Of a stretch of 64,000 nucleotides of DNA, positions 26,704 through 36,718 are shown piece by piece. This DNA comes from Psychrobacter luti (GTDB lineage Bacteria > Pseudomonadota > Gammaproteobacteria > Pseudomonadales > Moraxellaceae): NCBI RefSeq assembly GCF_014192115.1, contig NZ_JACHXL010000001.1, forward strand, positions 1,022,788-1,086,787, read 5' to 3'. Position 1 is the stretch's first letter. The number at the start of each line of letters is the position of its first letter. A program made the position numbers and the translations under genes. The notes beneath the pieces were generated by a model, which saw nothing but the letters and a program-made list of their open reading frames with translations, searched no databases and was not told the origin of the DNA.

Positions 26704-27269
26704 ACGTTGATACGTCCTGCGTAAGCTGATTGAAATTATATGAGATTGAAAACGTTACGCTGCTATGGATAATGTTTATTTTATCATCCAACTGATAGAC
26801 AGCTTATATAATCGCGCAACGTAATTTTTGAATAACGGACTTTCTTATTACTGTTTTAAGTTATTACCCTAACGCTCGTGCTTTATTATTACGTTCGATG
26901 TTACTTGAAGGCAGTAAGGTAAAACACATCACTCAACATGCCACAAAGCCGCAAGTGGTATTGCCAAATCGTCTGATTACAGCATCTTGCGGCTTAAATG
27001 TTTTATGATAACAATGTTGGTACTGATAAATGTCGCTACTGATAACGGTATAAAAAATCAAAGCACTCTGTGCTGCTAACTTATTTTAGTGGTCAGCAGG
27101 AAACTTTACGCGCCTATTATATTAAATATAAGCGCACAATGCATGATGATATTGCGAGATTTGTAACTGCAAATGTAAGCGCTATAAAACTCATCGATTT
27201 AGTGAAAAATTGTTGTCATATTTTATAATTTGACTAAGCTAAAATACCATCAATTCTCAAAAATTTTAA
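26704..27269. other. 566-bp intergenic region between pit and pap
   Basis: No convincing gene. A 10-bp perfect inverted repeat at 26946-26955 and 26986-26995 encloses a 30-nt loop. No PHO-box-like pair of CTGTCAT units was found upstream of pit. Confidence 0.45.
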
Positions 27270-28958
27270 TCAGTTATCAGACAGTGCCAAAGACAGCTGC
27301 TCAATTGCATGATCCAACACCTCCAAACGCGCCTGCCGCTTTTCATTGGTGGCAATGACACACCAAGGAGCGTCTTCTGTGTCGGTACGTGCCAGCATAT
27401 CAGCTGCCGATTGTACATAATCTGACCAGTTATCACGATTGCGCCAATCATCATCGGTCAATTTAAATTGCTTATGCGGCGTCTCTTCTCGCGCCTCAAA
27501 GCGCTTAAGCTGCTCCTTCTTATCGATGGCAAGCCAGTATTTGATAACTATCGTCCCAGCCGCTACCAAATCTGTCTCGAAGCGATTGATTTCATCATAA
27601 GCACGCTGCCATTCTTCATCGGTAGCAAAGCCCTCAATACGTTCGACCAATACACGCCCATACCAAGTACGGTCAAAGATAGCGATACGGCTGATACGAT
27701 CCGTTTGCTCATTGGGCAGTTTGGTCCAAAATCGCCATAGGTAAGGGTGTTGTAACTCGTAGAGCATTGGCGCGCCGATATTATAAATTTGATACTCGCG
27801 TGGGTCGAGCGGCGCCACCAACCTTTTAATAGCGCCGCCCTTGCCAGCCGCATCCATGCCCTCAAAGGCAAAGACCACATGCCGACCCTTGCGCGCACGC
27901 AGCAACTCAGCAAGGCGCGCTTGCTTATCGGCAAGCGCTTCATGGTACTCGGACTTATCTATTTCTGCATCGTCAATATTTATCAAAGTTTTAGGGACTT
28001 TTACTGGGTCAAACGTTTTAAGATTTTCTACCTGTTCGCCTTCCTCTGTGCGACTGCTTGCTAGCGCTGTTTGCATTGCTTGCAAAACTTGATGACAAAA
28101 ATGCATGGCTGCTTGTGATTTGTCATCACCATCGATGATAATCCAATCTTCCTGCTGGCGTAATAGCGCCGTTGCCACCTCATTAAAAGTTTCGACGACC
28201 TTTTTGCTTTTCCAATCAATTTGATATAAAAATTCTGGATCCGCTTTATCGTCATTAAGTCGCGCCTGCAAAGTTTCAATATCGACATGAAACCAGCATT
28301 TGAGCAGTTTGGTTTGGTTAGCAGCAAGGTCTTGTTCAAATGCTTGTAACTTAGTCAGCTCTTTTTTTAAATAGTCTTGCCATTGGGCAATAGGCAACGC
28401 TTTATTTTTCAGCTTCTTAGTATTTTTATCGCTGCTTTCTTTATGTTCATCACCTTCATTATCTAGCGTTGCCATACGCATGACGTTATAAAGTAAATCA
28501 GCATACCAGTTACCAAAATAAACCATCACATCGCCATGACGTGGCAGCGCCTTGGTATGCGTCTGCCAAATCGGCTGATGCTCTAAGGGGCAATCACCAA
28601 TGGTTGCCTCAACCTTAAGTAAACGCGGATCCACCCATTGCCGCAGCTGCGTAACGGCTGTGCCCTTGCCTGCTTGCTCCATACCGTTGACCAGCACCAA
28701 TAGTCCCGTTGGTTTATTAATAGTAGGTGGTGTCTGTTGCCGCGTGGCGCGCAGAGCAAACTGCGCGGTAACCAATGCCAATCGCAACGTGTCTTTATCC
28801 ATAGAAAAGAGATTCAACGGATTGGGTGTTAAGCGTTGTTCGATGACTTGCTTACTAAATTGGTCACTCACGGCTTGTGGTGCTTGGTCTTCAGTAGTAT
28901 CATTTTTTTTGCTCATGTCCATACTCGCTCTATTATTATTAGATAATGTTTTATGCAT
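27270..28958 (-). CDS. pap: Polyphosphate:AMP phosphotransferase (two PPK2 domains)
   Basis: 562 residues with two tandem PPK2 domains. The first has a Walker A at 92-100 (GMEQAGKGT) but a degenerate lid. The second has GMDAAGKGGAIKRL and FDRTWYGRVLVERIEGF, the catalytic motifs of the class that phosphorylates AMP to ADP with polyphosphate, as in Acinetobacter Pap. Cytoplasmic. Start uncertain: ATG at 28922 has GAGCGAG upstream and may be the real one. An Asp/Glu/Lys-rich insertion lies in the first domain. Confidence 0.92.
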   Translation of the reverse strand: MHKTLSNNNRASMDMSKKNDTTEDQAPQAVSDQFSKQVIEQRLTPNPLNLFSMDKDTLRLALVTAQFALRATRQQTPPTINKPTGLLVLVNGMEQAGKGTAVTQLRQWVDPRLLKVEATIGDCPLEHQPIWQTHTKALPRHGDVMVYFGNWYADLLYNVMRMATLDNEGDEHKESSDKNTKKLKNKALPIAQWQDYLKKELTKLQAFEQDLAANQTKLLKCWFHVDIETLQARLNDDKADPEFLYQIDWKSKKVVETFNEVATALLRQQEDWIIIDGDDKSQAAMHFCHQVLQAMQTALASSRTEEGEQVENLKTFDPVKVPKTLINIDDAEIDKSEYHEALADKQARLAELLRARKGRHVVFAFEGMDAAGKGGAIKRLVAPLDPREYQIYNIGAPMLYELQHPYLWRFWTKLPNEQTDRISRIAIFDRTWYGRVLVERIEGFATDEEWQRAYDEINRFETDLVAAGTIVIKYWLAIDKKEQLKRFEAREETPHKQFKLTDDDWRNRDNWSDYVQSAADMLARTDTEDAPWCVIATNEKRQARLEVLDHAIEQLSLALSDN

Positions 28959-29284
28959 TGCTATACAGTTTTTATGGATATTCTTTATGAATGATTTTCT
29001 TTGGATTGCTATGTTATAAATGATTTGTTTTTATAACATTGATTACAACACTTATCACAGGCCTTAAAGTCACCATTTTAGTTAATCATAGCATTGAGTA
29101 AATTCAGTAAATAACCCTGCTATGTAACAGTTTGGCATTTGTATTCTGCGTTATTTTCTTTTAAGGTGAACAAAATCTTGCAAGCATGCTTTAATAGCTG
29201 CCAATAAGTATAAGACTTAGTACCGTCTCACCCCTTTTATCATCAGTTTGATTGTTATTTTTACTTTTTATAGGACTACCTGCC

Positions 29285-29995
29285 ATGACTGCGTTAGCCA
29301 ATTTACAACAGCACTTAAACCGTTTTTGGGCGCTGCCACATCATGAAAATGCCGCCCTAAACACTAAGCTAAAAGAAGTACAATCATGGCAACAAGCGCG
29401 TATCAAACGTACGCACAGCGCGCTATTTGAACAACCAAAAAACCAGTTAATGGCAGATTATTTCTTAACGCAGCTGTATGGTGGTGATGAATTTAAAGTA
29501 TTGGCAGAGCAATTAGGACGCATCCTTCCTAAAGCCAAAAAACTTGAGCGCCTTGCCAAAGAGTCTTCTTTAGAAGCCGGTAGTATGGGCATTCAAGCCT
29601 CTATCTTGGCCATTGAGCTTGATTTACATTTGGCCAAGTGGCTGCTTGCTCAAGACTTGGCGGTTAATGAAGAGAATATGCTTGCCGCTTATCGCGCTGT
29701 CGATGAGGCAGATGAGCGCCGCGTGCAAATCAACAACCTAAAAGAAGTCTGCTATCGTACCGATAAAGACCTGAACTCCTTTATGCTCAAAAAAGCTTTT
29801 GCAATGGCGAAAGGCGCTGCGTATCGCTATAACTTCCAACCGCTTTACGACTTTATTGATGCAGGCTTTAAAGCCATGAAACCGCTAAAAAGTGTCAGCA
29901 GCTTTATCGAACCGTTTTGTGAGCGTGAGCTTGAGATTATTGACGAAGTTCACAACACGGATAATGGCGGTAAGCCAGCAACGTTTGGTGTATGA
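29285..29995 (+). CDS. FFLEELY-motif family protein (function unknown)
   Basis: About 236 residues from ATG 29285; a TTG at 29252 would add 11 hydrophobic residues and is less likely. YFLTQLYGGDEF corresponds to the FFLEELYG motif that names this gammaproteobacterial family. It is mostly helical, with no signal or membrane segment. Function unknown. The 28959-29284 gap upstream shows no gene. It is followed by ubiE 103 bases on. Confidence 0.75.
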   Translation: MTALANLQQHLNRFWALPHHENAALNTKLKEVQSWQQARIKRTHSALFEQPKNQLMADYFLTQLYGGDEFKVLAEQLGRILPKAKKLERLAKESSLEAGSMGIQASILAIELDLHLAKWLLAQDLAVNEENMLAAYRAVDEADERRVQINNLKEVCYRTDKDLNSFMLKKAFAMAKGAAYRYNFQPLYDFIDAGFKAMKPLKSVSSFIEPFCERELEIIDEVHNTDNGGKPATFGV

Positions 29996-30098
29996 TAGGT
30001 TCAATAATACACGTGGCCAATGGCGCTGTATCTTTATTCAACAATGATTAAACAGCGCTTATATATGCCATCATAAAAAAAAATAATAGGATAATTGT

Positions 30099-31223
30099 AT
30101 GACTGATCATTCAAATAACAATGCTGCAACTGATGCTACTTCTCATGGTCACCTGCAAGATAAATTGGTCAAAGACAGTATTACCAATAATCAAAATATC
30201 ACTGAGCAGGTAAAAGCGCGTCAAAGCCTTGTTTCTAATACAACGCTTAATGAAAATGCCGCAGTCGATAACAGCAAAAATAATGACTTTACGCAAGTGC
30301 AAGATTTACCAACCGGAACCCCACAAGGTCAACAAACGACTATGCCAAACCACACAACCAACGCTAACAACACTTTAAACAACAGCGCAAACAACGCTCC
30401 TACGCAAGCACAAACTGCTAAACAAACGCTTTTTAACCAACGTGATGACATCAATAATCCACATACGCCTGATACCGACGGTAATGAGCAAACGCATTTT
30501 GGTTATCAAACGGTCAATAAAGCTGAAAAGCAAGCGCGCGTTGCTGATGTCTTTACCTCAGTTGCCAAAAAATATGACATCATGAATGACTTAATGTCAT
30601 TTGGTATTCATCGTTTATGGAAGCGTTATGCGATTAGCTTATCGGGTGTACGCGCCGGTCAGCATGTGCTTGATATCGCTGGTGGTACGGGTGATTTGGC
30701 CAAAGTGTTCAGCCGTGAAGTTGGTCGCAACGGTAAAGTCGTGTTATCTGATATCAATGCGGCGATGTTAGAAGTTGGTCGTGAGCGCTTGATTAATGCT
30801 GGCTGTAACAACGTCGATTTCGTCTTAGCAAACGCTGAAACCTTAGCGCCATTTGATGATAATAGCTTTGATCTGCTAACCATCAGCTTTGGTCTGCGTA
30901 ATGTCACGGACAAAGATGCTGCTCTAAAATCTATGTATCGTGTGCTTAAACCAGGTGGTCGTTTATTGATTTTAGAGTTTTCAAAACCTGTGTTTGAGCC
31001 TTTGTCTAAAGCATATGACTTGTATTCATTCACAGCGCTACCGATGATGGGTAAGCTGGTTGCTAACGATTCGGAAAGCTATAAATATTTAGCTGAATCG
31101 ATTCGTATGCATCCTGATCAGCAGACGTTAAAGCAGATGATGCAGCAAGCAGGCTTTGAAAATTGCGATTATCATAACCTGACGGCTGGCATTGTCGCTG
31201 TCCATCGCGGTTTTAAAGCGTAA
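30099..31223 (+). CDS. ubiE: Ubiquinone/menaquinone biosynthesis C-methyltransferase
   Basis: 374 residues; the family is normally about 250. Residues 1-130 are a low-complexity Asn/Thr/Gln-rich extension not found in standard UbiE. The enzyme starts around 133 ([20 protein letters not shown]) and has the SAM motif [11 protein letters not shown], the [25 protein letters not shown] segment, and a C-terminal [12 protein letters not shown]. It methylates the benzoquinol (and naphthoquinol) ring. AGGATAA before the ATG supports the long start. First of three consecutive ubiquinone genes. Confidence 0.95.
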   Translation: MTDHSNNNAATDATSHGHLQDKLVKDSITNNQNITEQVKARQSLVSNTTLNENAAVDNSKNNDFTQVQDLPTGTPQGQQTTMPNHTTNANNTLNNSANNAPTQAQTAKQTLFNQRDDINNPHTPDTDGNEQTHFGYQTVNKAEKQARVADVFTSVAKKYDIMNDLMSFGIHRLWKRYAISLSGVRAGQHVLDIAGGTGDLAKVFSREVGRNGKVVLSDINAAMLEVGRERLINAGCNNVDFVLANAETLAPFDDNSFDLLTISFGLRNVTDKDAALKSMYRVLKPGGRLLILEFSKPVFEPLSKAYDLYSFTALPMMGKLVANDSESYKYLAESIRMHPDQQTLKQMMQQAGFENCDYHNLTAGIVAVHRGFKA

Positions 31224-31387
31224 ACAAGCTTATTTATGCTTAATGTCTAGTGATAAAAACTAATTATAAAAGCTTATTGATAATATAAAAACGTCTGTCA
31301 TTAGATAGACGTTTGATAATCGTCGTAACAGCCAATATTGAGATATGCGCCACGCTTATGGCGCTTAACCAAACATGCGAGAGCCTT

Positions 31388-32083
31388 ATGCTGACTGTAT
31401 TACTTTTGGCGGGTGCCGAAAAGCTGATTAATATCGCCATTGCGAGCGATGAGATTACCAAAGCTGGTCTGGCACCGCTTGCGGGTAAAGTGCTGCGTTT
31501 AAATATGGGCATGCCTGAGGTGAATTTGGACATCTTATTTACCGATGAGCGTTTGCGCTTTGAGCCGGTCATGACTGAGAGTGTGTTTGAGCAAAGCGGT
31601 AATATGAATGAGCGCCAACAGGCCAGCCTAGAGCGTGCGCGTCTTGGTCATAGTCGTCCAGATTGTATTATTACCGTTGATAATCCAGCGCAGCTGCTCA
31701 ACCTTATGCGTGGCACAGAAGGCAACCTACCTATTGCTGGTGATTACAAAGTACTGATGCAGCTTAAGCAGCTGGTGGCAGGTTTTGACCCTGATGTCGC
31801 TGGACAGCTTGAGCCCTTTATTGGTAAGCCGATGGCTAGCCAACTGCATTTGCTCATATCGCAGTTAAAAGGCAGCTGGCGTCATAGCGCCAAACGTGCC
31901 TTTAATGATGTCAGCGACTGGGCAAACGATGTGGTAGGTAATGTTGCTCCTGACCCGATGGAAGCCGCGGAAGTCAACGACCTTAAACAGCAACTGTTAA
32001 AATTGCGCGCTGACGTTGAGCGTGAAGAAGCCAAGCTTGCTGCTATCAAAGATGAGCAAGCACGTTTAACCAATAATAGATAA
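31388..32083 (+). CDS. ubiJ: Ubiquinone biosynthesis accessory factor UbiJ (SCP2 domain)
   Basis: About 231 residues. The ATG at 31388 is preferred because GCGAGAG lies just before it; longer in-frame starts exist upstream. The N-terminal SCP2-like lipid-binding domain is followed by a C-terminal coiled coil (DLKQQLLKLRADVEREEAKL). UbiJ binds lipid intermediates in the soluble Ubi complex. Its place between ubiE and ubiB is the conserved gammaproteobacterial order. Confidence 0.92.
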   Translation: MLTVLLLAGAEKLINIAIASDEITKAGLAPLAGKVLRLNMGMPEVNLDILFTDERLRFEPVMTESVFEQSGNMNERQQASLERARLGHSRPDCIITVDNPAQLLNLMRGTEGNLPIAGDYKVLMQLKQLVAGFDPDVAGQLEPFIGKPMASQLHLLISQLKGSWRHSAKRAFNDVSDWANDVVGNVAPDPMEAAEVNDLKQQLLKLRADVEREEAKLAAIKDEQARLTNNR

Positions 32084-32189
32084 TAATAAGTAGATGCTAT
32101 GATTGTTTAAATACTTTCTATAAACACATACTGATATAAAAAAACAAAACATCTAGCCTATTTTCGAATTTTTAGAGTACCTATATCCC

Positions 32190-33848
32190 ATGCTACTATC
32201 CCATCGCGCCCGTTTACTTGAACTTTGGCGTATTGCCGCCGCTTATCGCATTGATACTCATCTGTCTGTCGAAGAAGCGCCGCAGCTACAACCTTTAGCG
32301 CGTTTAATCCGTTTGCATCCGGCAGCGTGGGGTAAAAAACATCAACCCAATGCGATTAAGTATGCGCTTGAAGATATGGGCACGCTGTTCTTAAAGCTGG
32401 GGCAATTGCTTTCGACGCGCCGCGATTTAGTGCCGCCTGAGATTATCGAGCAATTGGTGCAACTACAAGACAAAGTCAAACCTTTCGATTCTGACGTTGC
32501 CATTGCTCAAATCCAAGATTCAAAATATGGTCTTGGTCAATCTATCGCAACGCTATTTGCCCGCTTTGACGTTAAGCCGTTAGCAGCAGCTTCCATCGCT
32601 CAAGTGCATACAGCGGCTCTTCACGATGGGCGTGAGGTAGTGGTAAAGGTGGTTCGACCTGACATACGCACCACCATCGTCGCAGATTTTGAACTACTGC
32701 GTGAGCTTGCCAATTGGGCATCGGCACGTATCGAAGCGGCGCGAGCCATCCATATTATCGATATTGTCGAAGATTATCGCCAAGTGATGCTTAATGAATT
32801 GGACTTGACGTTAGAAGCAGACAATACCACGCAGATGCGCAATAACTTTTTAGGTTCAGCATTGATGTATGTGCCTGAAGTTTATGACGCTGCTAAAAAT
32901 GTCATGGTGATGGAGCGTATTCAAGGCGTACCTATCTCGCAGGTTGAGGTTTTTGATCAGCTGGGTTATAACCGTGCGGCACTAGCAGAAAAAGGCCTAA
33001 CGATATTTTTTACCCAAGTATTTCGTGATAACTTTTTTCATGCTGATATGCATCCGGGTAACGTATTTGTAGAAACGCCGCCGGTTAAAACACTCACTGC
33101 AGATATGGCAGCGGTTAACTTAGGTCATGAGCCGCGCTATATCGGCCTTGATTGTGCCATTATGGGTACGCTATCTAAAGACGACCAGCTTATCGTCGCG
33201 CGTATGCTGTTGGCGGTGATGAATAATAACTTCACGGCGATGGTTGATATCGTCAGCCGAGCAGGTTGGATACCACCCAATACCGATAAGCATGCTTTAA
33301 TGCGTGATATGAAACGTACTGTCGGTCCAATGCTACAAAAGTCTATTAATGATATTGACTTTGCTGGTGTCCTGATGCAGATTTTAGATATCGCGCGCCG
33401 CCATCATATGAGCATTCCGCCACAGTTAATGCTGCTACTCAAAACCTTGGTACATGTTGAAGGACTGGGTCGCGACCTATACCCTGATCTTGATATTTGG
33501 TCACTGGCTAAGCCTATTTTAAGTAGCTGGATTAAAGAGCAGCTCGATCCGATGCGTAATTTGCAACACCTGCGTCAGCAGTTGCCAGAGATTCTATTAT
33601 CGACGACTGATATTCCTAAGCTGCTAGATCAAGGTCTACAAAGCCTTGCCTCACAAGGCTCACGCCAAGACAGTCAGCTACGAGAGATCCAACAAATTCG
33701 CGCCGACATGCTCAATGACCGTCGCCGTGATTGGCTAGCACTTTCAGGCTTTGCTATGTTTATTGCTATTGCCACGCAAATTGGTTGGTTTGCGCCTATC
33801 TTTTATCTGTTAGCTATTGTTGTCGTTATTTGGCGGGTTTTAACTTAG
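32190..33848 (+). CDS. ubiB: Ubiquinone biosynthesis regulatory ATPase/kinase-like protein
   Basis: 552 residues, matching UbiB (ABC1/ADCK atypical kinase). Visible motifs are KxGQ (LFLKLGQLLSTR), the Ala-rich nucleotide loop PLAAASIAQVHTA, FFHADMHPGNVFV, and LDCAIMGTL in place of DFG. The C-terminal ~35 residues form one or two membrane helices. It is needed for access of quinone intermediates to the Ubi complex. 106 bases after ubiJ. Confidence 0.95.
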   Translation: MLLSHRARLLELWRIAAAYRIDTHLSVEEAPQLQPLARLIRLHPAAWGKKHQPNAIKYALEDMGTLFLKLGQLLSTRRDLVPPEIIEQLVQLQDKVKPFDSDVAIAQIQDSKYGLGQSIATLFARFDVKPLAAASIAQVHTAALHDGREVVVKVVRPDIRTTIVADFELLRELANWASARIEAARAIHIIDIVEDYRQVMLNELDLTLEADNTTQMRNNFLGSALMYVPEVYDAAKNVMVMERIQGVPISQVEVFDQLGYNRAALAEKGLTIFFTQVFRDNFFHADMHPGNVFVETPPVKTLTADMAAVNLGHEPRYIGLDCAIMGTLSKDDQLIVARMLLAVMNNNFTAMVDIVSRAGWIPPNTDKHALMRDMKRTVGPMLQKSINDIDFAGVLMQILDIARRHHMSIPPQLMLLLKTLVHVEGLGRDLYPDLDIWSLAKPILSSWIKEQLDPMRNLQHLRQQLPEILLSTTDIPKLLDQGLQSLASQGSRQDSQLREIQQIRADMLNDRRRDWLALSGFAMFIAIATQIGWFAPIFYLLAIVVVIWRVLT

Positions 33849-33912
33849 ATTACTGATTTTTTAATGGCAATGAATACTCGTTAATAGTTATAAAAGTAAA
33901 GCTTTTATTTAA

Positions 33913-33968
33913 TAAGCTCTAATTCATTTTTATTGTCCTTTACGATAATAAAAATGAATTAGAGCTTA
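33913..33968. terminator. Very long perfect hairpin after ubiB
   Basis: 22-bp perfect arms at 33913-33934 and 33947-33968, 12-nt loop, followed by a T-rich stretch. Likely ends the ubiEJB transcript. Confidence 0.8.
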
Positions 33969-34033
33969 ACTTTTTATCTTATTTAGCATTTAGTTTACTC
34001 AGTTAATATACGTCCTATATGGAGAATTTATCT

Positions 34034-35470
34034 ATGTCGACCATATCATCTATATCACCCTCTCAGCTTCATGGTTCAGTAAAACCAGATAATAGTGAGG
34101 CTATTTCTGCTTTGCAAACACGCTTTGGCAAACAACTGAGCACCAATACAACAATACGTGAACAGCATGGTCATACCATGACGTGGCTTGCCAATCAGCC
34201 ACCCGATGCGGTATTGACGGTACAGGATAAACACGAGGTTGCTGCTGCGGTTGAGATTTGCAATCAGTATCAAATGCCAGTGATTGCCTTTGGTATTGGC
34301 TCATCCTTAGAAGGTCAGTTAAACGCGCCCTATGGCGGATTATGTATCGATATGCATGCCATGGATGCGATATTACAGGTTAATAATGAAGACCTGACGG
34401 TTACCGTACAACCTGGCGTCACACGTGAGCAGCTCAATCATTATTTGCGTGATACCGGATTGTTCTTTCCGATAGACCCCGGTGCCAATGCCAGTATCGG
34501 CGGCATGGTAGCGACCCGTGCTTCAGGTACCAACGCCGTACGCTATGGCACCATGAAAGATGTGGTACTTGCACTTGAAGTGGTGACCGCGAGTGGTGAT
34601 ATTGTCCGCACCGGTACGCGTGCCAAAAAGTCTGCCGCTGGTTATGATTTGACGCGATTGATGATAGGCTCAGAAGGCACGCTTGGTATTGTCACCGAAG
34701 TTACGCTTAAATTATTCGGTATCAGCGAGTGTATAGGGAGCGGTATTTGCCACTTCCCAACGATTGAAGATGCTTGTCAAGCGGTGATGTTGACTATTCA
34801 AATGTGCTTGCCAATTGCCCGCATTGAGCTGCTCGATGCGATGCAAATCAAAGCCTGTAATCAATACGCTAATCTTGATTTAACTGAAACGCCTACGCTA
34901 TTTGTAGAGTTCCATGGCACAGAAGCCAGCGTCGCTGAACAAGCGCAAATCTTTACTGATATCATCGAGGAATTCGGCGGTACGGATTTTGCTTGGGATA
35001 CCAATGAAGCCGAACGTAAACGCTTGTGGCAAGCGCGGCATAACGCTTACCATGCCAGCTCTGCATTGCGGCCTGAGGCTAGCGCCCTATCTACAGATGC
35101 TTGCGTGCCCATTTCACGATTAGCAGAATGTGTCAGTGCAACGGCAAAAGATATCGAAGCGTCTGGCATGATTGGACCTATCGTCGGTCACGTAGGTGAT
35201 GGTAACTTTCATGTTTTATTATTGGTCGATACCGATAACCCTGAAGAAGTCGCCACCGCCAACGGTATTATCAGCCGCCTTGCATCGCGTGCAATTGAGA
35301 TGGATGGCACCTGTACCGGTGAGCATGGTATTGGACAAGGCAAACAGAAATATATGCAACAAGAGCATGGTAATGCATTAGTGCTGATGCAAGCGATTAA
35401 GTCAGCGCTTGATCCTAAGAATATTTTAAATCCAGGGAAAATATGGCCTGAGACTTTAACTACTACTTAA
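34034..35470 (+). CDS. FAD-binding D-lactate dehydrogenase (cytochrome/GlcD-type) family
   Basis: About 478 residues from ATG 34034, chosen because GGAG lies at 34021-34024. It has the PCMH FAD domain (GIGSSLEGQLNAPYGGLCID, DPGANASIGGMVATRASGTNAVRYG) and the C-terminal metal and substrate domain (HVGDGNFHVLL, EHGIGQGKQKYM). The family oxidises D-lactate or glycolate and passes electrons to cytochrome or quinone. Substrate cannot be set by eye; D-lactate is most likely. Monocistronic between two terminators. Confidence 0.9.
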   Translation: MSTISSISPSQLHGSVKPDNSEAISALQTRFGKQLSTNTTIREQHGHTMTWLANQPPDAVLTVQDKHEVAAAVEICNQYQMPVIAFGIGSSLEGQLNAPYGGLCIDMHAMDAILQVNNEDLTVTVQPGVTREQLNHYLRDTGLFFPIDPGANASIGGMVATRASGTNAVRYGTMKDVVLALEVVTASGDIVRTGTRAKKSAAGYDLTRLMIGSEGTLGIVTEVTLKLFGISECIGSGICHFPTIEDACQAVMLTIQMCLPIARIELLDAMQIKACNQYANLDLTETPTLFVEFHGTEASVAEQAQIFTDIIEEFGGTDFAWDTNEAERKRLWQARHNAYHASSALRPEASALSTDACVPISRLAECVSATAKDIEASGMIGPIVGHVGDGNFHVLLLVDTDNPEEVATANGIISRLASRAIEMDGTCTGEHGIGQGKQKYMQQEHGNALVLMQAIKSALDPKNILNPGKIWPETLTTT

Positions 35471-35491
35471 TAAGCTTACAAAAATAAGTAT

Positions 35492-35538
35492 AAAAAAGCA
35501 CCTACTTTTAATTCGAGATTAAAAGTAGGCGCTTTTTT
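35492..35538. terminator. Bidirectional terminator between D-lactate dehydrogenase and ruvB
   Basis: Long stem with arms at about 35492-35511 and 35519-35538, one mismatch, with A and T runs on either side, between convergent genes. Confidence 0.88.
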
Positions 35539-35564
35539 CATATTTAAAATTTTTAGTTTTCGAA

Positions 35565-36560
35565 CTATAACATCTGATCAATCGCCATCTGCGTCAATAC
35601 CCGACCGCGTGCAGTCCGCAGTACATAACCTTGCTGAATCAAGTATGGCTCAATCACATCTTCAAGCGTCCCACGATCCTCAGCCATTGCCGCCGCTACT
35701 GCTTCAACGCCAGCTGGGCCGCCATCAAAACGCTCCTGTAATATCTCGATATAACGTCTGTCTAAATGATCAAGACCACGTCTATCAACGGCGAGCATAT
35801 CGAGCGCACTACCGGCTATCGCGCCATTGATACTACCGTCGCCTCTCACTTGGGCATAATCTCGGACACGGCGTAATAAACGATTGGCAATCCTTGGTGT
35901 CCCACGTGCACGGCGAGCAATCTCTACCGCGCCATCTTCACTCATTGGCACCCGCATCAAACGAGCCGCACGGCTAACAATGGTAGTCAAATCAGCGATA
36001 TTATAAAACTCTAAGCGCTGCACGATACCAAAACGATCCCGCAGTGGTGAGGTCAGCAGCCCTGCTCTTGTCGTTGCGGCAACCAAAGTAAACGGCGGCA
36101 AATCAAGCTTGATAGAACGCGCAGCAGGACCTTCTCCAATCATGATATCCAATTGAAAATCTTCCATCGCTGGATACAGTATCTCTTCAATAACCGAACT
36201 CAAGCGATGAATCTCATCGATAAATAACACATCACCTTCTTCTAAATTGGTCAACATCGCTGCTAAATCACCTGGGCGCTCAAGCACTGGCCCTGAGGTA
36301 GAACGTAGATTACCACCCATTTCACGAGCAATAATATTGGCAAGTGTTGTCTTACCTAAGCCCGGTGGACCAAAGATAAGTGTATGATCCAACGGCTCGT
36401 TACGGCCTCTGGCAGCGCTAATGAACACTTCCATCTGCTCACGTACCACCGGCTGACCAATATATTCCGCCAATAGTGCCGGTCGAATATTGGAATCAGG
36501 CGCATCACCTGCCCCTTCTAACGGATTAATCAAACGATCTTGCATCATAGGTTTTATCAT
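35565..36560 (-). CDS. ruvB: Holliday junction branch-migration helicase RuvB
   Basis: 331 residues, usual size. AAA+ motor: Walker [13 protein letters not shown], Walker [11 protein letters not shown], sensor [10 protein letters not shown], arginine finger region SPLRDRFGI, and a C-terminal winged helix ([15 protein letters not shown]). It works with RuvA and RuvC. It lies downstream of ruvA with an intervening hairpin. Confidence 0.97.
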   Translation of the reverse strand: MIKPMMQDRLINPLEGAGDAPDSNIRPALLAEYIGQPVVREQMEVFISAARGRNEPLDHTLIFGPPGLGKTTLANIIAREMGGNLRSTSGPVLERPGDLAAMLTNLEEGDVLFIDEIHRLSSVIEEILYPAMEDFQLDIMIGEGPAARSIKLDLPPFTLVAATTRAGLLTSPLRDRFGIVQRLEFYNIADLTTIVSRAARLMRVPMSEDGAVEIARRARGTPRIANRLLRRVRDYAQVRGDGSINGAIAGSALDMLAVDRRGLDHLDRRYIEILQERFDGGPAGVEAVAAAMAEDRGTLEDVIEPYLIQQGYVLRTARGRVLTQMAIDQML

Positions 36561-36660
36561 TTTATTTAAATCATTATTTTCAAAAGACTAGTTAATAAAC
36601 AGCATAACCAAACGCTATGCATAAGTCATGCAAAACCTTATTAAGCACTTGCTAAAACGA

Positions 36661-36689
36661 AAATAAGCGACATCTAATGTCGCTTATTT
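36661..36689 (-). terminator. Hairpin between ruvA and ruvB
   Basis: 12-bp perfect arms, 5-nt loop, then TTTTCGTTTT on the minus strand. It lies after the ruvA stop and before the ruvB start, so it may end or attenuate the ruvA transcript. Confidence 0.65.
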
Positions 36690-36718
36690 CCTTCTCAGTT
36701 TATACATAAAAAATAGCG

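Noticed and set aside
26704..26860. PHO box upstream of pit
   Set aside because: Searched for paired CTGTCAT-like units; none found.
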